Source of the DNA: an uncultured Lachnospiraceae bacterium
Lineage (GTDB): Bacteria; Bacillota; Clostridia; Lachnospirales; Lachnospiraceae
Assembly (NCBI GenBank): GCA_910586715.1
Contig: CAJUJG010000028.1
Coordinates: forward strand, 11,970-21,592
Length of the DNA: 9,623 bases
Direction of reading: 5' to 3'
The position numbers were made by a program, and so were the translations under genes. The stretch's first letter is position 1. Each line of letters starts with the position of its first letter. Positions 1 through 5,980 of this stretch are shown piece after piece. The notes beneath the pieces were generated by a model. The model searched no databases. It was not told where the DNA came from and saw only the letters and a program-made list of their open reading frames with translations.

Positions 1-29
1 TGTCTTAAATCATTTTTTCTGTTATGCAC

Positions 30-75
30 AAAAAAAGCAAAAAAAATATGTAAAAAATGTAAGAAATGCAAAAAA
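30..75. other. Roughly phased A-tracts upstream of the promoter
   Basis: Runs of 6 to 8 A occur at 30-36, 39-46, 52-57 and 70-75, with a weaker broken run at 61-66. Their centres are about 8 to 12 bases apart, close to one helical turn. Such spacing is known to give intrinsic DNA curvature, and A-rich DNA just upstream of a promoter can act as an UP-like contact for the RNA polymerase alpha subunit. The curvature and activating role are inference; the tracts themselves are plain in the sequence. Confidence 0.4.
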
Positions 76-98
76 CAAGTAGAATATTCAGCGATTAG

Positions 99-107
99 TG
101 CTATAAT
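99..107 (+). promoter_or_regulatory. Extended -10 promoter of the chemotaxis unit
   Basis: TGC followed by a perfect TATAAT (102-107) forms an extended -10 element. No good -35 hexamer sits 16-18 bases upstream; this is typical of extended -10 promoters, where the TG dinucleotide compensates. Transcription would start near 113-115, leaving a leader of about 55 bases before the ATG at 169. An in-frame ATG at 106 lies inside this -10 box and so cannot be the translation start if this promoter is used. A sigma-D/FliA-type motility promoter was looked for and not seen. Confidence 0.6.
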
Positions 108-168
108 GAATATGATATATAAGTTTTTTCAATTATATATTAAAATTAAAAATTGCAGGGGGTTTCTT

Positions 169-1959
169 ATGAATGGCGGAAGTGTAAAACGTTCATTAGT
201 CCTGATGTCGCTGATTCTTGTTTTGCTGGCTGTTATTGTAGTAGGCGGCGTTTCGATACTAGGAATTGAGTCCATGTCAAAAATGGCAAACAGTGATTAT
301 GAAAAGGCAAAAGTTGAAGGGTATGATGCGGAAATTACATCACAGGTTCAGGCGGTGCTCAGTATCCTGCAGAGCGAGTATGACAAGGTTCAGACAGGAG
401 AGCTGTCAGAGGAGGAGGCAAAGCAGGAAGCAGCGGAAATTGTGCGTGCAATTCGTTACGGAGACGACAGCAGCGGATACTTTTGGATTGACGATACGGA
501 TTACATCCTTGTGATGCATCCCATTTTACCGGAACAGGAGGGCAGCAACCGGTATACGCTTGAAGATCAGAACGGCATTATGATTATACAGAGTATTTAT
601 TCTGTATGTACAAGCGCCGAGAAGGCAGGATTTAACGAATTTTACTTTACGAAATCGGATGGAGTGACGGTCGCTCCAAAACGTGCATATTCCGCAATGT
701 TTGAGCCGTGGAACTGGATGATTTCCACCGGGAATTACATAGACGAGATGGAAGCCGACATGAAAAATGTAAAGTCAACGATAAAGAATACGGAAATCCG
801 GCTTGAGGTTGCAATGGTTGTTGCGGGAATTATTATCGCGGTTGCGGCAGTCTTTGCATCAGCGGTATTTGGCGGCGCAATCTGCGCACCGCTTACAAAA
901 ATCCAAAAACTTGCGGACCGTATGGCAGTGGGCGATTTGTCGTCGAATGTGGATATTCGCAGTAACAATGAGTACGGAAAGACCGGAAAAGCGCTCAATG
1001 ACGCGCAGACGCAGATGGTTGGTCTGATTTCGAACATCAAGAATATTTCCATGGATTTGGAAAATGCCGTCACTGAGTTTTCCGACAATTTTTCAAGAAT
1101 GGACGAGTCCATACAGAATGTGTCCATTGCCATTAATGAAATTGCGGAAAATATCAACCAGCAGGCGGAGTCTACAGCGACAGCATCTGACAATGTTGAG
1201 CGTATGGCGGAAGGAATTGAAGAAGCGGCACATGAAATTACGGCACTGGAAGGGAATTCCGAAATTATGGCGGACCGTTCCGCAAAATCAATGGATTCCT
1301 TTAAGCAGTTAATTGATATTAACGAAAAGACAAAAGTTGACATTGATTCCATGTATACACAGACAGAGAACAATAACGAAGCAGTCAATAGAATTCGTGA
1401 GGCGGCAGGGCTGATTGGGGATATTGCGGAGCAGACGAATCTATTGTCTTTGAATGCTTCGATTGAGGCAGCAAGAGCGGGTGAGGCCGGAAAGGGCTTC
1501 TCGGTGGTTGCGGAAGAAATCGGAAAGCTGGCGCAGCAGTCGGACGATACAGTCGGACAGATTACGAATATTATAGAAGAGCTTACCGTAAATTCCGAAA
1601 ATTCCATGGGTATTATGAAGGCGATGAGTGAAGCGTCAGACATACAGGTAAATGTGATTCAGCAGACAAGGGAAATGTTTATGGAGCTCAAAAATGCATC
1701 GGATGCATGTACGGCTTCTATTAGGACCATCAGCGAGCGCATGGACAACTTAAATGCACAAAGAGAATCGATTACGGATACAATTGTCACATTGAATAAT
1801 ATTGCAACGGATAACGCGTCATCCACACAGGAGACTTCCGCGATGTCTTCCGAGCTTGGAAGTGCAGTTACACAGGCATCAGAGCTTGTACAGTCGCTTG
1901 CAAACGATATGAATGTATTGACGGAGAACTTAAATATCTTTAAGCTTGCGGGAGAATAA
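169..1959 (+). CDS. Methyl-accepting chemotaxis protein with extracellular Cache domain
   Basis: Transmembrane chemoreceptor of 596 residues that would bind a small ligand outside the cell and control CheA kinase through CheW. TM1 is about residues 8-32. An extracellular single-Cache domain (sCache_2-like) spans about 40-200, with the typical GYFWIDD, ILVMHP, EGSN and PWNWMISTGNYID motifs. TM2 is about 212-238, a HAMP linker about 238-292, and a long coiled-coil signalling domain runs to the end. The hairpin tip at about 420-455 (EQTNLLSLNASIEAARAGE, then GKGFSVVAEEIGKLA) is the conserved CheA/CheW-binding region. The start at 169 is chosen because AGGGGG (157-162) lies 6 bases upstream; the longer in-frame start at 106 overlaps the promoter and would put 21 poorly fitting residues before TM1. 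There is no C-terminal CheR-binding pentapeptide. Cache domains of this kind often bind small organic acids, but the ligand cannot be read from the sequence. Confidence 0.95.
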   Translation: MNGGSVKRSLVLMSLILVLLAVIVVGGVSILGIESMSKMANSDYEKAKVEGYDAEITSQVQAVLSILQSEYDKVQTGELSEEEAKQEAAEIVRAIRYGDDSSGYFWIDDTDYILVMHPILPEQEGSNRYTLEDQNGIMIIQSIYSVCTSAEKAGFNEFYFTKSDGVTVAPKRAYSAMFEPWNWMISTGNYIDEMEADMKNVKSTIKNTEIRLEVAMVVAGIIIAVAAVFASAVFGGAICAPLTKIQKLADRMAVGDLSSNVDIRSNNEYGKTGKALNDAQTQMVGLISNIKNISMDLENAVTEFSDNFSRMDESIQNVSIAINEIAENINQQAESTATASDNVERMAEGIEEAAHEITALEGNSEIMADRSAKSMDSFKQLIDINEKTKVDIDSMYTQTENNNEAVNRIREAAGLIGDIAEQTNLLSLNASIEAARAGEAGKGFSVVAEEIGKLAQQSDDTVGQITNIIEELTVNSENSMGIMKAMSEASDIQVNVIQQTREMFMELKNASDACTASIRTISERMDNLNAQRESITDTIVTLNNIATDNASSTQETSAMSSELGSAVTQASELVQSLANDMNVLTENLNIFKLAGE

Positions 1960-1990
1960 AACAAACAGGAAAAGGAGCAAAAGGATTAAA

Positions 1991-2764
1991 ATGAGAATTC
2001 AGGATTTCTGCAACATGGATAAATTTGAAGACATTATGGCGAACTGGGCAAAGTGTACGGGGCTTGCCACGGTGGCTGTTGGCGATGACGGCAAGTATAT
2101 CAGTGAGTGTTACAATTTCACGGATTTTTGTATCAAATATACACGCGGCAGCGCTGAAGGCTGCAAACGATGTGAGAAGAATGACAGAGAAGGAAAAGGC
2201 GTGTATAGTTGTCACGCCGGCTTGGTAGATTTTGGCATTCCCATTACATTGGACGACGGCACGGTGCTTGGAAGCATTATCGGCGGACAGGTTTTGCCCG
2301 TAAATCCTGATGAAGATAAATTCCGGGCGACGGCGAGAGAGCTTGGAATTAATGAAGATAAATATATTGAAGCATTACAGAAGGTGTCTGTAAAAACAAG
2401 AGAGGAAATCGAAGCATCTGCGACGCTTTTGGGCGATGTAATCAATATGTTTGTGCGTGCAAGCTACTCATCTTACAAAAACCAGTCGATTGTCGAAGGG
2501 TTAAAAGACGGAATACAGAAAGCGGCGGATCAGGTACTGCTTGCGAACGAAAGCAGAAAGCAGATTGAGGCGTTTAGCAGCAGACAAAAGATTTTGGCGC
2601 TGAACGCAAGTATTGAGGCGGCAAGAGCCGGAGAGAGCGGAAAAGGGTTTGCGGTTGTGGCAACCGAGGTAAAGAAGCTTGCTGAAGGAATGGTGGAAAC
2701 GAGCACGAATATTAAGAATGCGCTGGATGCCGTGACGGAAACGATTATGAGCTTAAATAAATAA
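1991..2764 (+). CDS. Soluble PocR-domain mini-chemoreceptor with short MCP hairpin tip
   Basis: A 257-residue protein with no signal peptide or membrane segment. Residues about 6-150 form a PocR sensory domain, recognisable by Cys47, GCKRCEKND (57-65) and YSCHAG (72-77) followed by FGIPI and GSIIGGQVLP. PocR domains are predicted to bind small hydrocarbon derivatives such as glycerol or propanediol; Cys58, Cys61, Cys74 and His75 could also hold a metal. Residues about 197-232 (KILALNASIEAARAGE, then GKGFAVVATEVKKLAEG) match the kinase-contact hairpin tip of chemoreceptors. HAMP and nearly all of the methylation helices are absent. The start at 1991 has AAGGAG (1972-1977) and AAGGA (1981-1985) upstream; a longer reading from 1946 would overlap the previous gene and add 15 basic residues. 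The gene lies 31 bases after the Cache receptor and is probably co-transcribed. It likely gives cytoplasmic input to the same chemosensory array. Confidence 0.88.
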   Translation: MRIQDFCNMDKFEDIMANWAKCTGLATVAVGDDGKYISECYNFTDFCIKYTRGSAEGCKRCEKNDREGKGVYSCHAGLVDFGIPITLDDGTVLGSIIGGQVLPVNPDEDKFRATARELGINEDKYIEALQKVSVKTREEIEASATLLGDVINMFVRASYSSYKNQSIVEGLKDGIQKAADQVLLANESRKQIEAFSSRQKILALNASIEAARAGESGKGFAVVATEVKKLAEGMVETSTNIKNALDAVTETIMSLNK

Positions 2765-2784
2765 GAGTATTGTAATGTAGAAAT

Positions 2785-2830
2785 AACACTATGGAATGTG
2801 CCTGTCACATTTTGATAGTGTTTTTCTTTT
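2785..2830 (+). terminator. Rho-independent terminator of the chemotaxis unit
   Basis: AACACTAT (2785-2792) pairs with ATAGTGTT (2815-2822), and inside it AATGTG (2795-2800) pairs with CACATT (2806-2811) around a 5-base loop. A small asymmetric internal loop separates the two stems. The hairpin is followed by TTTCTTTT. It begins 20 bases after the PocR-receptor stop codon and separates the chemotaxis genes from the regulator-exporter operon. Confidence 0.85.
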
Positions 2831-2896
2831 ATGAACATTTTCATGAGAAATCAACGATTGGTTGAGTTGTTCCGAATACAGTCGCGAGGTCGGTTA

Positions 2897-2926
2897 TTGC
2901 GGGTATACGATAAAAATGTGTATACT
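2897..2926 (+). promoter_or_regulatory. Promoter of the regulator-ABC exporter operon
   Basis: TTGCGG (2897-2902) and TATACT (2921-2926) are separated by 18 bases and resemble vegetative sigma-A -35 and -10 hexamers. Transcription would start near 2933, leaving a very short leader before the ATG at 2946; the ribosome-binding site GAGGTG (2934-2939) would lie at the extreme 5' end. The short leader is a little unusual, so the true start site could be slightly upstream. Confidence 0.5.
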
Positions 2927-2931
2927 AATAC
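2903..2931. promoter_or_regulatory. Candidate operator: paired GTATAC boxes over the -10 region
   Basis: The self-complementary hexamer GTATAC occurs at 2903-2908 and again at 2920-2925, 17 bases apart. The second copy overlaps the -10 hexamer and is part of a wider dyad, GTAT-ACTA-ATAC (2920-2931). Symmetric repeats over a promoter are typical binding sites of XRE-type repressors, and the first gene of the operon encodes such a helix-turn-helix. Binding there would block RNA polymerase, suggesting autoregulation. The assignment is inference; part of the AT-rich symmetry could be chance. Confidence 0.35.
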
Positions 2932-2945
2932 TAGAGGTGAGGGAA

Positions 2946-4205
2946 ATGTTAGACAAAGAAAAGATTGGAAAAACAATCGCATTTTACAGAAAAGAACTGG
3001 GAATGACGCAGAAAGAACTGGCGGATTTGCTGCACATTTCCTATCAGGCGGTATCCAAGTGGGAGGTGGGTGCGGGAATACCCACAGTGGAAATGCTTTA
3101 TGAGCTTTCTGCCTTGTTTCATGTATCCGTTGATGCGCTGCTGAATAATGAGCAATGGGATAACAGGCGGATTACGTATCAGGATGTCGGATTGGATTCA
3201 CACAGGCTTAATATATTGAAGCATGAGCTGATGGGGTTGAATTCACAGGATGCAAATCTGCTTTCGGCATATTTTGCAGATGCGACGTTATTTCAGATCG
3301 ATACATCCTCCTATAAAGATCCCGTCTATTCCATGATCGTGTGTGTTCCAGGCTCGAAGGAACATCTTGCGCAAATCTTTGGATATGATAAGGAAATCTG
3401 TATGGATACGGTATCAAGTGCAATCAACCATTTGCTGCAGCACGGCATGAAGCCGATCCTGTTAAAAGCAATGGTTTGGTGCGACGGAAGCAATCATGAC
3501 TGCCTTCGCCAAATGGCACATGGATTTCAGGCGGCATGTAAACAAAATGACATTTTGTATTCCGGAATGGAAATTTCGGCTCAGCCGATTAATTATAAGC
3601 AGGGTGAATACCATGTTGTGGTATCGCTTGTCGGGGTGGCAGAAAAAAGTGACTTAATCCGTTCAGAACATGTGCAGGCAGGAGATGCCGTAATTGGCAT
3701 TCAGACAGACGGCATTGACGGAATCAATTATCCGTTCATTAAGGTTATGGCTGACCGGAATAAAAATCTTTTCAGTGAGCGGCTGGCAAACGGAAACTCG
3801 GTTTTGGATGAAATTATGAAGGTCAATTCTGCGTATACGCAGGAAATTCTGCTTTTACAGAAGGAAAAGCTCATTCATGGCGCCTGCCGTATGCGCAGCC
3901 ATCTTTTTAATACCCACTTTCGCCGTACGCTGCCAAAAGGCATTGGAATGTGCATTGATTTGTCCGCAATTCCGGTCACGGATTTATACCGTTTTTTGTT
4001 TCATCAGGATATGATTGGCAGAAATATGTTTCAGTATCATTTTCATTTCGGCATCGGAATGCTGGTGGTTGTTCCAAACGCAAAAAAAGAACGGGCATTG
4101 GAAATTATTTCCCGGTATCACAAATGCTTTTGCATTGGAAGGATAGAAGCCTGCCGTCAGGATGACGCGCAAAGAATTTGGACAAAGGGGGAAATACAAT
4201 GGTGA
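2946..4205 (+). CDS. XRE-type transcriptional regulator fused to a degenerate PurM (AIR synthase)-like domain
   Basis: A 419-residue two-part protein. Residues about 6-66 are an XRE/Cro helix-turn-helix (MTQKELADLLHISYQAVSKWE, recognition helix about 32-42). Residues about 75-415 align collinearly, from memory, with purine enzyme PurM: ITYQDVGLD for SYKDAGVD, a segment with INHLLQHGMKPILL for the VNDLVVQGAEPLFF region, VSLVGVAEKSDLI for FCVGVVEKSEII, and FHFGIGMLVVVP for FNCGVGMIIALP. Key enzyme motifs are gone: GTDGVGTK is replaced by VCVPGSKEH near 132-140, GGETAEMPG by SGMEISAQP (206-214), and the C-terminal TGGG motif is missing. It is therefore probably a ligand sensor rather than a cyclo-ligase. 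The start at 2946 follows GAGGTG (2934-2939) with 6 bases between; upstream in-frame residues do not fit an XRE protein. The 3' end overlaps the ABC exporter gene by 7 bases. Likely a ligand-responsive regulator of the exporter; the ligand, possibly nucleotide-like, is inferred only from the fold. Confidence 0.85.
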   Translation: MLDKEKIGKTIAFYRKELGMTQKELADLLHISYQAVSKWEVGAGIPTVEMLYELSALFHVSVDALLNNEQWDNRRITYQDVGLDSHRLNILKHELMGLNSQDANLLSAYFADATLFQIDTSSYKDPVYSMIVCVPGSKEHLAQIFGYDKEICMDTVSSAINHLLQHGMKPILLKAMVWCDGSNHDCLRQMAHGFQAACKQNDILYSGMEISAQPINYKQGEYHVVVSLVGVAEKSDLIRSEHVQAGDAVIGIQTDGIDGINYPFIKVMADRNKNLFSERLANGNSVLDEIMKVNSAYTQEILLLQKEKLIHGACRMRSHLFNTHFRRTLPKGIGMCIDLSAIPVTDLYRFLFHQDMIGRNMFQYHFHFGIGMLVVVPNAKKERALEIISRYHKCFCIGRIEACRQDDAQRIWTKGEIQW

Positions 4206-5980
4206 AGAAAAAAGGGAAAAGCTTTGTGTGGCAGGCGGCGAGAAAGCATATTGGGCTGCTGCTTAGTTACATTGCGCTTGCGTTTGTTTTTGACCAAATT
4301 GTAATCATCGGAAACGATACGATTGCAAAAGCAGCGGACCAAATACTGGCTGGTCAGAAGATTGCCCTTGGAGACTTGATGAAAACGCTTATGACAATGG
4401 CGTTTGCCGGTGCGGCGGCAGCGTTTGGAAAGAGTTTTTGTTCTGGAAAATACAATGCAATTGTGCAAAAAGACGTGAAAGCCGGTCTGTGCAGACACAT
4501 TTTGGTTCTGCCGCTGGAATACTTTGAAAAAAGCGGTTCCGGCGGTCTGATGACACGATTGTCATCGGATATGAATGAGGTCGGACGTTTCTTTTCGGAA
4601 ATCCTGCCGACATTTTTAATCAATCTGATTACGGTAATTACGGTAACCTTCTATCTTGCAAAAATGGATATTCTGCTGATTGTGATTTTATTTGCAAGTT
4701 ATCCGCTGATGCTGATTGTGGCAGATCGTTTATCAAAACGTTTGGCAAAAATTGTAAAGGGCTTTCGCAGCCGTATGGATGACCGTACACAGGCGGCGTA
4801 TGACGCCATTCAGGGAATTACGGTCGGAAGAAGCTATAATCTGTATGATATTATGAAAAAGCGCCTTGACGCCATAATTGACGATATTGCGGTGCATGGG
4901 TGGAAAAGTACGCGGATTTCATCGCTTGGATGGTCGTTAAAAAGCATTATAACGACAATACCGGTTGTAGGGTGTTATTTTTTTGCCCTGCATGAGACGT
5001 TAATCGGTCGTATTACAACCGGGGAAATGCTTGCTTTTACGGTGCTCCTTGGAAGAATTCTTTCTCCAATCGGGGATGTTGTCTTTAGTATGAACGAATT
5101 TCGGGAAATTGGCGTTGCATTTGAACGCATTCAAACGATTTTTGCAGTACAGACTGAGACAGGGGAGGATGCTGCGGCGACTATTGACCGCACATTTTCA
5201 CAAAGAAACATCCCCGAAACTGATTTGGCGGTTAGTTGGGAGAATGTGACATTTTCTTATCAGGCGCAGCATCCTATTCTAAAAGGAGTGTCATTTACCG
5301 CAAAGCGCGGAGAGACAATCGCCTTTGCGGGCGGTTCGGGAGAGGGAAAGAGCACGATTATGAAGCTGCTATGTGGCTTTTATCCCAAAAGCAGCGGAAG
5401 TTTTCGTCTTTTTGGAAAAGAATATGAAGCATGGGATATTCAGGAGGCAAGGGCGTGCATTTCCCTTGTATCGCAGAATGTGTTTCTTTTTCCCGTCAGT
5501 GTTTGGGAAAATGTCGCCTACGGAAAGGAGCACGCGACAAGGGAGGAAGTAATTGAGGCGTGTAAAAATGCCAATATCCATGCGTTTATTGAACGGCTTC
5601 CGCAAGGATATGATACGCTTGTCGGAGAGCGCGGCGTACGGTTGTCCGGCGGGGAACGGCAGCGTATTTCGATTGCGCGGGCATTTTTAAAGGATGCTCC
5701 GATTTTGCTTTTAGACGAACCGACTGCTTCTGTGGATGAAGAAACCGAGGAACTGCTTCAAGAGGCAATTGCACGGGTTTCCAAAGGGCGCACGGTACTG
5801 ATTGTCGCGCACAGGCTTTCGACAATTGCCAAAGCCGACTGTATTTATGTGCTAAAGCAGGGTGTGATCGCAGAGGCAGGAGGACATGAAGAGCTGCTGG
5901 AACGGCATGGCGTGTATGAGAATCTTATGCAGTGCGGTATGCAGAATATGGTACATAACACGGAGGGGAGCAGCGTATGA
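4199..5980 (+). CDS. ABC exporter half-transporter (membrane and ATPase domains), subunit 1
   Basis: A 593-residue type IV ABC exporter subunit. About six membrane helices (near 18-38, 58-78, 133-153, 157-177, 247-267 and 276-296) are followed by a nucleotide-binding domain. Its motifs are all canonical: Walker A GGSGEGKST (378-386), Q-loop Gln426, signature LSGGE (482-486), Walker B ILLLDE with catalytic Glu507, and H-loop His538. ATGGTGA at 4199-4205 makes the start overlap the upstream stop, and AGGGGG (4186-4191) is 7 bases before the ATG; an in-frame TTG at 4178 is less likely. Its end overlaps the next half-transporter by ATGA, so the two probably form a heterodimer. The substrate cannot be read from the sequence: there is no peptidase C39 domain and no substrate gene nearby. 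Such pairs export peptides, lipids or drugs. Confidence 0.93.
   Translation: MVKKKGKSFVWQAARKHIGLLLSYIALAFVFDQIVIIGNDTIAKAADQILAGQKIALGDLMKTLMTMAFAGAAAAFGKSFCSGKYNAIVQKDVKAGLCRHILVLPLEYFEKSGSGGLMTRLSSDMNEVGRFFSEILPTFLINLITVITVTFYLAKMDILLIVILFASYPLMLIVADRLSKRLAKIVKGFRSRMDDRTQAAYDAIQGITVGRSYNLYDIMKKRLDAIIDDIAVHGWKSTRISSLGWSLKSIITTIPVVGCYFFALHETLIGRITTGEMLAFTVLLGRILSPIGDVVFSMNEFREIGVAFERIQTIFAVQTETGEDAAATIDRTFSQRNIPETDLAVSWENVTFSYQAQHPILKGVSFTAKRGETIAFAGGSGEGKSTIMKLLCGFYPKSSGSFRLFGKEYEAWDIQEARACISLVSQNVFLFPVSVWENVAYGKEHATREEVIEACKNANIHAFIERLPQGYDTLVGERGVRLSGGERQRISIARAFLKDAPILLLDEPTASVDEETEELLQEAIARVSKGRTVLIVAHRLSTIAKADCIYVLKQGVIAEAGGHEELLERHGVYENLMQCGMQNMVHNTEGSSV

Noticed and set aside
106..168. 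Upstream in-frame ATG start for the Cache chemoreceptor
   Set aside because: The ATG overlaps the TATAAT box and has no Shine-Dalgarno site, whereas the ATG at 169 has AGGGGG at good spacing directly before TM1.
735..1643. Long open frame of 302 codons on the minus strand
   Set aside because: It lies wholly antisense to the chemoreceptor signalling domain, is serine- and alanine-rich as expected for a reverse reading of this coding sequence, and has no recognisable domain or ribosome-binding site.
1435..2670. Similar DNA in the two receptor genes as a possible recombination repeat
   Set aside because: The likeness is at protein level in the conserved hairpin tip; the DNA differs at many third positions, so this is ordinary family homology.
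2831..3103. Open frame of 90 codons overlapping the regulator gene
   Set aside because: It reads the helix-turn-helix region in another frame and shows no motif; the regulator frame has clear domain homology and its own ribosome-binding site.
4178..4198. TTG start giving seven more residues for exporter subunit 1
   Set aside because: The ATG at 4199 has a strong purine-rich site 7 bases upstream, and that site lies inside the extra codons.
2946..4205. Functional purM gene for purine synthesis
   Set aside because: The nucleotide-binding and glycine-rich active-site motifs are missing, an HTH domain is fused at the N-terminus, and no other purine biosynthesis genes are nearby.
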